From NCBI GenBank assembly GCA_029204225.1, contig CM055100.1, positions 31,534,089 to 31,598,088 on the forward strand: 64,000 nucleotides of DNA, read 5' to 3'. The notes under the pieces are model-generated. The model saw only the letters and a list, made by a program, of their open reading frames with translations. It made no database searches and was not told where the DNA came from. Of this stretch, positions 40,591-52,047 are shown piece by piece. The translations under genes were made by a program, and so were the position numbers. Within the stretch, counting starts at the first letter, position 1. Each line of letters starts with the position of its first letter. The DNA is from Diphasiastrum complanatum. Lineage: Eukaryota > Streptophyta > Lycopodiopsida > Lycopodiales > Lycopodiaceae.

Positions 40591-41154
40591 AAGTGGCATG
40601 ATAATGTCTCTAATTTCGTGATGTAAGTTGGATAAGCGTGGGCCACTCCATCCAAGGATACACTCAACCGACCCAAACAACCCTAAAAGTGAGTGACCCA
40701 AGCATGGAAGCCAAAGTGAGAACAAGGCAGACCCTAGGGCGAAAGGGGAATGGGTATGACCCTCAAAAAAGCTCCTACAACCCTAAGGTCACCTGACACG
40801 TGGCTGTTGGGCATTGGCAGAGCCAGGCTGGCAGCCTTACCGTCACATCCTGGGGAGTCGGTACCAACCCACTCTCTCAAACGTCTTCTTTAAAATTATT
40901 ATCTTCATATTCATTCATGTGCCAGACGAAGAAGGTGCATCGATCTTGCTGTTTTTGTCATAGAGTTTTTCGTCGATCATCACCTCATAGACCGACCTTT
41001 CTCTGGCGGTGGCTTGAAATCAACGCTTTATTGATGCCGATCTGGATCTGGAGGATTCGTCTTTTTCTGATGTCATTTGTATATTTTGGAGTTGGAGCGC
41101 TTGAACCTTGAATTGCTGATCGTCTTCTGACTTGGATCAGTGTCAGTCGTGCAG
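40591..41154 (+). promoter_or_regulatory. Promoter and 5' untranslated exon of the ERD15-like gene
   Basis: The region holds TTTAAAATTATTATC near 40890 as a weak TATA-like site and TCATTCATGTGCC downstream. A candidate donor GCAG|GTATAT at 41155 would end a non-coding first exon. Candidate acceptors are TTTTTGCAG at 41592 and TAGTACAG at 41834. Plant ERD15 genes often carry a leader intron, so the split is plausible, but the exon ends are predictions. Confidence 0.4.
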
Positions 41155-41841
41155 GTATATGCCCCCCGTCTCTTTCATATTTGATTGCTGCTGTTCTGCA
41201 TATTCATACAGCTTTTCAATATTATTACAGTAATCTTTTGCATTCAATACTTTGTTGCATCTTCAGACTTTTTCGTACTTGCATAAGTTTCAGACATGTA
41301 GGTATATTGGCAGGCTTTTTGCATATTATAATACTATTTATCATCGGTCGCTCCATTGCAGGCTTGCTCTTCTTGCATTTAGTCATCGTCTGTCATCCTT
41401 ATGGTCCGACTGGTCGCATATCGTTTCGCATCTTGCAAATTTTTGTTCCTCTTTTAGGGGTGGTTCACTTTGTGTTTCACTCGTTCTTCTAGGCATGTGC
41501 ATATGTTCTCTTTTTTTCCCCCGTGTATGCGTATATTGCTTTTGATATTGTCGGTATATTGACTGGTCTTTGTTTCATTTGCATTTTTGCAGCCGACATT
41601 TTATCTGGTGCTTTACTATTTGTCGGATCTCTTCTTTCACCTTCTCGGAACATCTTGTGTATGCTGCCTGAACACTACCGCTAAGAGACATGCAGTGCAA
41701 TGTGTCATTAGCCAAAAATCAGTAGTTATACATTTCCTGTACGGGCATTATTATCGTTTTGCTAGTGGCTTTCTGAGACCAGTTTGTTGAAAACCAGCTT
41801 CAAGATTTAAAGAGTCAGTCTTAAGCTAGTACAGTCAGAAG

Positions 41842-43375
41842 ATGCCGGCCGATGATACTTCTGGTTTAAATTCTGAGAGATCTGATGCTATGGCTTCAAG
41901 AGCAGCAGCGGCTAAGTCGACCTTAAACCCCAACGCACCTTTTTTTTTTCCTGCTGCCTTTCTGCATATCGAAGATTTCTCAGCAGAGTGGTGGAGCCTG
42001 GTGCATACCTCTCCTGCTTTTCGAGATTATTGGATCCGCGAAAGGATGCAGTATGTGGATGGAGAAGAACTTACAGCCGAAGACGTAGATCATCTAGAGG
42101 CGATGGTGGATTTTATAGATCAAGAAGAACCAGATGTAATTCTTGATGATGGTCTGGAAGAATTCATTCTTCAAGAAGTTGAAGTAGACGGTACGTTTCA
42201 CGTTTGCTTGCTCTTTCCATTCGTTCTTGCGACAGCTTAAGTATGTGAAGGCACCAGAATTTCGCTCTGATGATTCTTTTAATTTCTTAGGTTTGTTCTG
42301 CCGGATACATTGATTTTCTGATTCAGTACATAAGTTTCACTTTTTTCTGAAAGTATTTTGATTCTCCATAGTTCGACTTCATCTGCAGAATTTGTTTGAA
42401 AACTTGGAGCGTTGAATTCCTGATTTTTGATTTCATATAATGTCACCTTTATATTTTTACAGTACTGGTCTATTGAAACTTGGATAATTTGACACCTAAC
42501 TTTGATTCTGTACATATCCAGGTTGTTGGGATTTAACAGAGTTAAATGTTTGTCTAAACCGTGACCTTTAAGCTGTTAACTTTTGAATTCGTACACCACT
42601 TTATGTATGGCATGTCTGTGGAAATTTAAATTGTGCTGGTTTTATGTCCAATTTGTGAATTGATAGGCTGCTTAGACTTTCAATTTGATGTGAATGAAAT
42701 AGGGCTTGATTTGGAGTGCAGCTCCATATTTATTCAGAAAGGTTTCTTGTCTTGTGAAAGATATTTCTTTTTTGATGTCTATGCTCTCAGAGAATTTATA
42801 ATGCTGCACAGGACAAATTGTTGAAATCAGTATTTCACCAATCAGTTTGAAAGTCATAGGTTTTTGACCTGTAATTCACTTGTTTGAGCTATGAATTTCA
42901 TATTCATAACTTCTAATTGACACTTCAAAGGATCCCGTTCGATTGTTTGGTATGTACAGAAAGAAGAAACATATTCTTTTCAATGTATATCTTAGCTCAG
43001 TCTGAATGGGCTTGTTGTTAGGTTTATGAACTATGCTGTCTATGTGTCATGGCTTCTGGGAACTGTGATTATAGTGTTTTATCTCTTTCATTGGAGTGTA
43101 GTCCTTTTTTGTGTTACAAGAAAGTGGTTTTGTATTCCATTTGCTTCAATTTTACAATCCAATCTCATTCCTGGTTCAAATTGGATGCAGAACAAGCAAA
43201 ACAACAGGAGCAGGAGCTGGTCAAGTCCATTAAAAGACTTGACCTTAAGGCCCACGTTCCACAAGCTGTTCAGAAAGAACAAACTATCTATCATGATAAA
43301 ATACCCCAATCTGCATCCAAGGTACCTAGTTTTTCCAAGAGGTCAGGTATGCACAGAATCCAGCAGCCTCGGTAG
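41842..43375 (+). CDS. ERD15: ERD15/CID1-like PAM2-motif protein (two coding exons)
   Basis: Exon 1 41842-42190, exon 2 43191-43375, 177 residues. Exon 1 encodes the PAM2 motif [10 protein letters not shown] (residues 28-37; L28, N29, A32, F35 and P37 are the key positions), which binds the MLLE domain of poly(A)-binding protein. Directly after it comes [20 protein letters not shown] plus DYW (residues 42-64), the conserved element that accompanies PAM2 in ERD15/CID1. Then follow an acidic middle ([15 protein letters not shown]) and, across a phase-1 intron, a C-terminal [17 protein letters not shown] coiled segment ending HRIQQPR. In Arabidopsis the family is a small dehydration- and ABA-responsive regulator. 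Length fits (about 160-180). No disruption, so probably functional. Confidence 0.9.
42191..43190 (+). other. Intron of the ERD15-like gene
   Basis: Donor GTACGT at 42191 and acceptor TTGGATGCAG ending 43190 give exactly 1000 bp. It splits a glycine/glutamate position (G of GAC-G, then AA) and keeps the frame open to the stop at 43373-43375. T-rich throughout, no retroelement text inside. Confidence 0.85.
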
Positions 43376-43555
43376 ACAAGTGAAAATTTCCAAAGCAAGT
43401 TAAGCTGCTCAATATTGAATCTGATCAACATGTGGCAGTTGCTATTTGTACAGGAGAATAGCTGGAGTCTGCCTAGTTTAAAAAATGACCTGTTTTTATG
43501 TAATTTGTTCAATGTGGGGTGGCATTTCTTTAGAGGATCTTCATGCAAAACTTAA
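43376..43555 (+). other. 3' flank of the ERD15-like gene
   Basis: AT-rich and without ORFs that make sense. A clear AATAAA appears only at about 43837, beyond a tandem repeat. The true poly(A) site cannot be placed from sequence alone. Confidence 0.35.
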
Positions 43556-43800
43556 TGAGCCATATCCGAAGTGTATTAGTGTGAATAATGTTGTAGATAG
43601 AATTTGGCAGGATTAACATGATGATGCCTTTTAAACATTGCAAGGCATGTTGTTTCATGAAGGCACCGCTTTTGAGCGATATCTAAGGGTGTTTAAACGT
43701 GAACAAGGTTGTAGATAAAAAATATAGGATGAACTTGATGTCGTTCTACATTGAAAAGCATGTTATTTTCCCAAGGCATTGTTTGTGCACCATATCTGAT
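43556..43800. repeat. Two diverged tandem copies of about 117 bp
   Basis: GAGCCATATC (43557) and GAGCGATATC (about 43674) begin two units that both contain GTTGTAGATA, AACATGATGATG/AACTTGATGTCG, an ACATTG word and GCATGTT. Divergence is roughly a quarter of positions by eye. A partial third start (GTGCACCATATCTGATT) is at 43787. Confidence 0.55.
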
Positions 43801-44019
43801 TAAGTGCGTTGGAATTTCAGTGCCAAGTATACTTGTAATAAATCTTTCTTGTTGAATGTGGATTGGCCATCTCTTTGGGCTTTGTACATGATTCTTTTTG
43901 CGACATGCTCACAAGTATTATTTTTGATAGGAAATATCTGTTTTAGTTGTCTGTGTCTCTTTGGTTATAGAGCCATCTACATTTAGAGTTTGGTCCCCTA
44001 CAAGACAACATCACAGCAT

Positions 44020-44265
44020 GTTCTTTGAATCAAGTTGCTTTTTGAAAATAGAAATGCTAAGGTTGGCTCTTCTCATTTGTGGGGCTGTAGGTGTATCTGG
44101 ACAATCTTGCAGGATGCTTTTTATCATGGGTCTTTTATAAATAGAGCCACATTTGTAGTTGTTGGTACCTCTGTCAATTTCTTTCAATCAAGTTGCTTTT
44201 TGAAGGTTGGCTGTTCTTGTTTGTGGTGCTGTAGGTGTTGTATCAACCATCCTGCTGGATTCTTT
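44020..44265. repeat. Diverged tandem duplication, about 160 bp
   Basis: AATCAAGTTGCTTTTTGAA occurs near 44026 and again near 44186, and both are followed by AAGGTTGGCTNTTCT, TTTGTGG, GCTGTAGGTGT and a TTTTATCAT word. No coding content. Confidence 0.65.
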
Positions 44266-46189
44266 TATCATAGGAATGGTTTCCCATTAAACGTCCTGTT
44301 TATTACATCATACCCAAGTTTTATTGTAACATTTATTGACAACCACTTACGATTTTCTACCTCATTTCTTTGTTCAGATTCAAGAATTTCTTAACACTTG
44401 TGGTAATGGGTAATAAAGCAAACAAGTACATAATGTAACAGTCAGTGGGTAGCCAAGTAAGTGTTGTTTGGTGGTTGCTTGCTGGGGCACCCAGATTTTA
44501 GTAATTCAAGAAACTTCCTGTTTTTATTAATAAAAGATGGAGAAACCCATCGGAGTAGGAAGGAATGCATGTAGAAAGTGAAAGGCCAGGCCATAAGTCG
44601 AATTGAGATACTGTACAACTATAACAAAGTCAATCTCACACAGTATTTACATAACGCCTACTGCTTGATGTAAGTCGCTAGTTAAGATAGTTGGAAGTTT
44701 AGGTAGTGCAGGAAGTTGTGAAGCACAGCCATTCCTGCAACTACGGCACGCTCACGAAGTCCACTGTGCAGCTTCTAGGAAATTGTACAACTTTATTTGC
44801 GTCCTCTGAAGTGAGTCATAGTTTGAAGCTCAAAGTTGAACAAAGGTGCAGGAAGTGAAGTCGAATGTAAGCGCTGGCATTTTTTTCAGGTAGGTTGCTT
44901 GTTTAGTGTATAGAGATTGTATGACCTTGGTTGTTGAATTGGGCACAAAGTTGTGATTATGACACCCTAAAATCTTAACAACTTCTGCACGCTTGCTATT
45001 TTGGTTATTTTTATTATTTTGAAAGGTCCAGTTGTATTTGGATGCTTGACATCAGTCTTTTGAAAATAGTTTATTGATAATTTTATTGGGTCTCTCTTAG
45101 AGGTGCTTTTAATACCATGAATAATTTGTCTTGTTAATCTCTGCCAAGCCTATGTGCATGAAATAACGAACTTTGCAAACCTTACCATTTTTATTAGTGA
45201 TAGCAGGAGGATTGATATATATTTGATGAAATGATGGTTGCATGTGGTGGATAAACAGATTTATGATCTTTTTTTCAACACATCAATGCTACATTTTAGT
45301 GTACTTGTGTATCTTTTCCTTGCGTAATTCTCATTGATGATTTATATATGAATAATATATGTATGGTGATCTATGAAGCATGTTCAAGGGTCTGTCTAGA
45401 GATTGTGGATTACAAGGATTTCGAACTTACAATTTATCTTTTATTTTCTAAATTTAGAAAATTCATACAAGATTAGGAAAATGTGAAGATATTTGTGACA
45501 ATTGATGAAAGCATTATGTATGTAAAATGTGTGGAGCGTAAACAATGTTTGTGCACACTCTTTCAAATGTAGATGGATGTTTCAATGATAAGATTTCTGA
45601 TGTCTAGCTTGTGTTGGAAGCTCATTTCCACATCTCTAGTTGGAGATGAGAATACTCTTGTGCATGTGCTCAATTTTGTGCCTTCAACACAGTGTGTTTG
45701 TTTAGGGTTAGTAGCCTTTGTGCCTTCAACATGTTATGCCTAATTTAGGTAACAAGAATGTAAATGGTTTGACCAAATTGCTCTTCCTGCTACATTAGCA
45801 TTTAATTTTTCAACATCCCTTCCTTTCTTGAGTTAAAAGAATGTCTCATGGTTCCACTGAAATGGTCCCCCCCATACCTATTGGCATGCAGTTTTATGGA
45901 CATCCCTTGCCTTTGTTGTATTAAAAAGGTTTTAATGGTTTACTAGAACATCACCCGGTTGGACTAGATTCACAAGGGGATATTGGCAAGCCATAAAGAG
46001 CCTTAGTCAAGTGTTGGTGTGGTTGTCATTGAAACTCTTTAATTTTAGTGTTTTTACTAATGCTTTTATTGATATTTTTGGTAGGTTATGGTGCGTATAA
46101 CATGATGTAGTTTTCTTTTGTACAATGTTGAGGGTTATTTCGGTTTTTGAGGGTTGACATCTTGTACGATTTTTGAAAGAGCATTTAAA
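44266..46189. other. Gene-free stretch
   Basis: About 1.9 kb without a recognisable domain, RNA gene or LTR end. It is T-rich. The tail (45840-46020) may be a decayed part of the copia relic that follows, but I cannot show it. Confidence 0.4.
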
Positions 46190-47010
46190 CATTGAAGTCT
46201 TGTAGATATGTTATTGGTAGGTTTGTTGGTGAAGGAATTGGTCGAAAGTCATATTGACTAAAAAAACTCATAGACACATGGAAGTTTGTGGTCAATAGTA
46301 CCTTTTGAATAGTGAACTTTGAAAGTGACCCAATGTTGATGTCCAATATCCTCAATGTACTAAATGGCAACTCATGCTACATACGTAATATTTGGTTGAT
46401 TACCAACATGCTTCAAATAAAATCATTGATTGCACCTTGATAGGGATTTTATCTCGTTACTTTTCTCTCAACAACTATTCTACATTGTTTGACTTGTTGC
46501 TGAATGCAATAGAGTACCTAGAGGCTTGGCTATGACAATCCTCCAAGCTATAATGCTTCAAAATAATTGTCACATATGCTTGTTGACTTGTGTAGATTGA
46601 TTAGATGTTTTTATTCATGTATTGTATTTCTCGTAGAAGTAATGGATCCTTTTTTAATCTTTCATGCAAATGTAGAGGAAAGATGGAATTTGCTCTCAAA
46701 CTAGAGATTCAAACGATTTGCACATCAAGGTGAAGTCATCCACATAAAATGAAAGTATTATGAGTATGCAAACCTCTCTTTGTTGAGAATCAAAATAGTT
46801 GCTATTTTTTGGTACTATGGTGAAGGTCATTGCTTGAGACCATCTGGTTTTGTGACATTTACCTACCATATTTTGACTCCCATTAACAACGTACCTTTCA
46901 AGTTAATCCATGTAGAAGTCTTTCTTCATGTAAATACAAGTTGTAATGACTTGGATGAAGTATATGACTTACAAAAAATGTTGTATAGATTTGTGATCTT
47001 TAATGTGTTA
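46190..47010 (-). pseudogene. Ancient copia reverse transcriptase relic (C8)
   Basis: Minus strand: KKDFYMD then stop, then LERYVVNGSQNMVGKCHKT (about 46930-46850) matches the copia stretch EEIYM-QPEGF-KVCKL-K in the same order. Shortly after, ILSFYVDDFTLMCKSF (about 46765-46715) is the YVDD active site. Further on, YDFRPIPSPTNLP (near 46245) resembles the KPISTP motif of the connection domain. There are stops and shifts in every block, far more than in other copies here, and no LTR. This is the oldest copia remnant in the window. Confidence 0.55.
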
Positions 47011-47749
47011 GTCAATGTCCCTGGCCTTTCATTATTTTGTGAAATGCATGCACCATATTGATAAACTTTGAAAAACTTCTTTGATGGTTTTTGATCATGT
47101 TGTGAATGTGAATGTATGTGTGCTTCATATGAAATAGGTTTCTCATGAGCTTCATCACCCTCATAAATCTCCTCTTATCACCAAATTGAGACCAATTTGG
47201 TGATGGTTTAGTAGAAAAGATATGTAGGATTAGCAAATATTACAACGGCTTCATTAACACTTATTTCCTTGCTTTTTTCTAATTCAATCAAATGAATATC
47301 ATGTTAAGTTCTTTTTATTTAAGGCCATACATTATCGACATTTATGCTGTATGGATTGATGTAGACATCTTTGAAATACATCTCTATTAATTTGAGTAAG
47401 GAGAATTTGAAGCATGACAAGGATGCCTCCCCTTACACCATTTGATTTGTTCTTGAAACCATTATGAGAACGATTAGAGCAAGTAGCAGTGGAAGTTTTG
47501 CTTGGTACCCATTATTTGTTTTTTTGCCTACCTTATACCCCTTCATATGGCCTTCACATGCTTTGTGCTTACTTCAACCTATGTTGCCAAGGTTCCATGT
47601 TGTTGGGAAATTTGCATGGGGAAGGAAGCCCTGTACCCTCGGTGCATGTGCTACACCTATCGAATCGAATCAAAATGGTGGGTCCAATGACTCAACTGAT
47701 TCTACTTGATTATGACTTCGAAGTCTCAAAATGAATAGGGTCGATTACG
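47011..47749. other. Unassigned stretch
   Basis: Short ORFs on the plus strand around 47464-47734 overlap in three frames and show no domain. It may be further decayed retroelement. Confidence 0.35.
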
Positions 47750-48683
47750 TAGACAAAGACAAAGTCTAAAGATTGATTAGTTGCGGAAGCGACAGATAGT
47801 TCAAACAATTCTATACAAAAGCAGTATTAGCTAGAATGATAAATTAGAGTAGCATGCATACATTCACATTGATATAATTTTGTACGCAATAAGTCACTGG
47901 ATTGATTTAAAAAGTAATAAATACAAATTAGCTGACGAGCACAAGACAATTGCGACGATAACCAGATACTCGGAACCAGCTCTAGTTCTATAACAACTTT
48001 GACGATTTGAAGATCAGTCGATAGCTTATACCGACTCTCTGTCGAAAACTAATCGATGTAATAACATCTACTTTGTCTGCTGATTGATTATAATGATTAT
48101 ATGATTCTGAATACTTGATCTCTAATGAATTATATGTACTCTATCTTGATATATTGAGTTGTACATTTATTCAAACATATTAATAAATATATAGAAACTT
48201 AGAGCTATGTTGTCTGATGTGGATCTTGCGGCGATCATGGCTATCACTATTTCAGGTAGGACACAGTTGTGGGTGTCGCTATTTGGACAGGCGATGATTG
48301 TGGCTGCTATCAATGTCAAAATAGTTGCACAGTGCAAAGACTAGCTAGTATATGTGACTAGCTTTATTTAGAATGGTACTATGTCAGTTAGATAGTTGAT
48401 AGTTTGTTGACTCGAGTCAGAGTCGCATAGTTGGAGTTGAGAGTGATGAAGGTTTGAATGTTTGATTCGATAGTTGTTTGAATCGAGCATTCGAGCGCCT
48501 GTCGATAGTCGACACTTGGAACTCCTTTGATAGTTCTACTTTCTTTAATAGTTTGTCTATCTTCAATAGTTTGACTATCGCATAGGTACATGTCTTTGAT
48601 TTTTGTGTATTTATGTGGATTGTGCGACAATGTGAGTAAATATGCAACAACATGAATGAATCTAGATTAACTATGGGATTTAG
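47750..48683 (-). repeat. Diverged LTR-A fragment
   Basis: It shares landmarks with the C7 LTRs in the same order: GATTACGTAG (47751), GAGCACAAGACAATTGCG (47937), GGCTGCTATCAATGTCAAA (48303), GCACAGTGCA, TGTGGATTGTGCGACAATGTGAGTA (around 48612) and GATTAACTATGGGATTTAGG (48664). Both tips are missing. It abuts the truncated gag of C9. Confidence 0.7.
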
Positions 48684-48687
48684 GGAG

Positions 48688-49473
48688 AGAAGGAATTGTT
48701 TATTTTGCCTGGAATAGCCCTATTCTTGACCTGGGCCTTGATTCCAATTGCCTTGATTCGGGCCATCATTGGATTGTTCTTGAAATTGTTGGAACGATCC
48801 ACGATTTGAGTTTCCACCTCTTGATTGGTATCTTCCATGACCAAATCTGCCACCACGTCCTCTGACTGCAAGAGCTTGATCAAAGCGATGACTCAAGTTC
48901 TCTTGAGGTTGTTCTTCCTGCAAAAGCAATCCACCTAACTCTAGGTTGGAAGATTTTCCCGTGTGGCTATACTTGTCACAAACATCTGATGTGACTCACT
49001 CAAACTATTCAATGTCAACTGCATGATCTCACGATCCTGTACTCGCTCTCCTACTGCTGCTAATTGGTCACGAATCTCTTTGATCTTCAGTAGGTGATCA
49101 GCAACAGTTGCACCATCATCCATCCGCAATGTGTGCAACTTCGTCTTCAGAAATAGCACCTGAGATGTGTTTGTGGTCTCAAACAATGCCTTCAACCTAT
49201 CCCATGCTTCTTTTGGTCCTTCTGAATCCAAAATGTAGGGAATAATTGCATCTCTAACTGATAAATTGATGACATTTTTTGCTTTCCGTTTTCTCCTGTC
49301 AAATGCCTGCTGATCTTCTTCAATCACTGGCCTTGTCTCTTCACCTGTCACGATCTCCCATAGCTCCTTTTCCATCAAAATGTTCTTCAGTTTGAATTTC
49401 CAAACTGCATAGTTGCTGGCTCCTTCCAATTTGCTTAAAAAAACTTGAGGACACTCTCGCTTAGAGTTGTCAT
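48688..49473 (-). pseudogene. gag: C9 gag
   Basis: It starts at ATG 49473-49471 (TTLSESVL), shifts frame after eight codons, then the UBN2 capsid is long and open (VWKFKLKNILMEKELWEIVT at 49420-49360 to SIATRENLPT near 48945). A second shift at about 48940 leads to LLQEEQPQENLSHRFDQALA and an R/G-rich end. About nine in ten residues agree with C6 gag by eye. The zinc knuckle is absent. Confidence 0.85.
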
Positions 49474-50357
49474 TACTGGATAGATGAGTCCGGATCACAA
49501 AAAATGGCTCAGTTTGAGCACACAACTTGTCTCCAAATTTTATCACGCCACAGAACTGTATAAATTTTTTTTTTGGTTGTAAACCTGATATCAGAATGGA
49601 GCGCAGATGTACGACTGCTCAGGATCCTCTTTAACTTGTGTGCGTGGATCCGATATTGGGACATGCGATATCGGACTGGAGCGCAGATGTACAACTGCTC
49701 GGAATTCTCTTTAGCTCGTGCACTTGGATCCGATATTGGTACGGACATGCGATCTCGGTGCGGATGCACGACTGCTCGGGTTTCTCTTCAGCTAGCGCGC
49801 TTGGATCCGATATTGGTACGGATATGAAAAAATAGAGAGAATATAAGAACTTTCAGAGGGAATATTCCAGATTTCCTACTTCAGTGCGGCGGCTACGCAG
49901 CCTCCTCTTTGCAAAGATGTCGAAACAAGTGATCGTTCAAACAAACAGATATTAGTAATGTGAAAGGTATGAAGTCTCAAAGCTCTGAATGGCAGTACTA
50001 AACACTATCTAGTGTGACTTGCAGTACCCCAAACAAACAAATGGGAGATTTCTTGGCACAACTATCTGACAAATGACACTTTTTACAACGACTAAAAAAA
50101 ATTTATTGTAAAACTTTTTCCACTCAACAGATTTTCAATCAGTCTGATGCTGCCCTGGCCTTTTCGATGCCTCCGGGACTGTGTCTTCATTCCCCACTAA
50201 TAACTGTGAGCTCCAAAACATGCAAAATACACCAAGAAAGATTTCTTCAAGCCGTTTTTGTCTCTCCAAGCTTTCGCCTCCTGTGAAGGACTTTCTCACT
50301 TTGTTGCGAAGCCTATGACAAGCTATATCCACTGATCAGGCATGCAAGACTATCGAA
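49474..50357 (-). other. C9 untranslated leader with tandem repeats
   Basis: It is homologous to the C6 leader (33314-34190) along its whole length. GGATCCGATATTGG units begin at 49646, 49726 and 49803, periods 80 and 77. The homology of two independent copies shows that the long repeated leader belongs to the family and is not a local accident. Confidence 0.75.
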
Positions 50358-50369
50358 GCTCTGATACCA
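50358..50369 (-). promoter_or_regulatory. C9 primer-binding site (tRNA-iMet)
   Basis: GCTCTGATACCA on plus, reverse complement of TGGTATCAGAGC, adjacent to the LTR. Confidence 0.92.
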
Positions 50370-50650
50370 TGTCAATAATCAGATATGCAACATCAAGCAT
50401 TCACCATAAGCAATCACCAAGTAGGGAGACGAAAGAAGAACACACAATATCACTCAATCACACTAACTTCATACTGAATATAAAAATGTACATATAAACC
50501 CTGAACCCTAATAGAGAGAGAGAAAACTTAGGAGTAGACTACTAGACTAGCCTACGACTAGTTACAGCTGGTAATAGCTGTCAATAATAAAGTACATCGT
50601 GAACAATGACTAAGAAGTGTAACAATGAAGTTTATCATTTATTTCTAACA
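50370..50650 (-). repeat. C9 5' LTR, complete, 281 bp
   Basis: On minus it begins TGTTAGAAATAAATGATAAA and ends TTATTGACA, with TG/CA termini. It is short for the window. CATATAAA-type TATA candidates lie near 50490 (plus ATGTACATATAAACCC). It serves as reference for the truncated C6 LTR. Confidence 0.85.
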
Positions 50651-51452
<802 letters not shown>

Positions 51453-51464
51453 TGTTATTAGAGC
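51453..51464 (+). promoter_or_regulatory. Degenerate primer-binding site (tRNA-iMet) of C10
   Basis: TGTTATTAGAGC differs from TGGTATCAGAGC at two positions. Confidence 0.5.
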
Positions 51465-51500
51465 TGTTGTGTTGTAGGTTATGAAAGGATCAAGCACATC

Positions 51501-51731
51501 TATCAAGGATTTGGAGGAGATATCAATGCTAGAGCATGCCAGATTGAGTTCTAATCAAAAATCGAGTTCTTTGAATATGTAGATTGGATCTTTTATAGAT
51601 CAAAACTCAAAATAGGTTTATATACTTGATCAATTTCGATTTCACACATCACTTTTTGGATTTGGCTGATTTTTTATGCATTAGAAAAGCCTAAGTGGTG
51701 CTACAAGATTGCATATCAAGTTTTAGGCAAT
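51501..51731 (+). repeat. Retroelement leader repeat, copy 1 (copy 2 at 61347-61590)
   Basis: About 230 bp matches 61347-61590 at most positions (GATTTGGAG, ATGCTAGAGCATG, TATGTAGATTGGATCTTTT, GATTTCACACAT, GGATTTGGC, AAAGCCTAAGTGG). In copy 2 it precedes a copia gag fragment; here it follows a PBS-like site, so it is best read as the leader of one copia family. A MITE copy interrupts this one after CAAT (51731). Confidence 0.75.
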
Positions 51732-51862
51732 CATTAGAGGAGTCCCAAAATAAAAAAAAGACCCTTTGTAAAGATACTTTTATCTTTTTTCTCTAGTTTC
51801 GGACCGTCACCTGGCCCAATCAAAATGCACAAATTTGAAATTTAAGTAACGTAGCTCAAATA
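51732..51862 (+). mobile_element. MITE M2, 5' part only
   Basis: CATTAGAGGAG at 51732, then AAAAGACCCTTTGTAAAGAT, CCAATCAAAA, CAAATTTGAAAT and GTAACGTAGCT match the first 130 bp of M1 (53477-53607) in order with small differences. The other inverted end is not found before LTR-A begins at 52048. The uninterrupted relative at 61590 (CAATTGCACATT) gives the empty site. Confidence 0.7.
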
Positions 51863-52047
51863 AACTGAGAAATAAAAATACATTATAGAAAACTTTGAAA
51901 TTTGTGTCCAGGAAGCATGGACGTATCCCATTGGTTTGTTCAGGACATGTATTTTGTGCTCCCAAATTCATAAAATGGAGCAACATTTGATATACCAATG
52001 TATATTTTTCAATCAATTCTATACATGTGCAATCTATATCTGTTCTG
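51863..52047. other. Unassigned stretch before the C11 LTR
   Basis: AT-rich, no recognised content. It may be the diverged interior of M2. It ends at TTCTG, the flank of the C11 LTR. Confidence 0.3.

Larger units (their letters stand above)
48684..50650 (-). mobile_element. Ty1/copia element C9, sister copy of C6, truncated in gag
   Basis: Minus strand from the right: a complete 281-bp LTR (50650-50370), PBS, leader with 80-bp repeats, and gag up to about 48688. The text stops at the residue where C6 gag reads FKQNKPG, just before the zinc knuckle. Everything 3' is missing. The outer flank is ACTAT (50651-50655). Confidence 0.9.

Noticed and set aside
41181-41790. Overlapping ORFs of 67-103 codons upstream of the ERD15-like start
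   Set aside because: They lie in a T-rich stretch with splice-like ends (leader intron), are in three frames and show no domain.
47464-47734. Three overlapping ORFs of 62-81 codons
   Set aside because: Same DNA in three frames, no domain, no start context.
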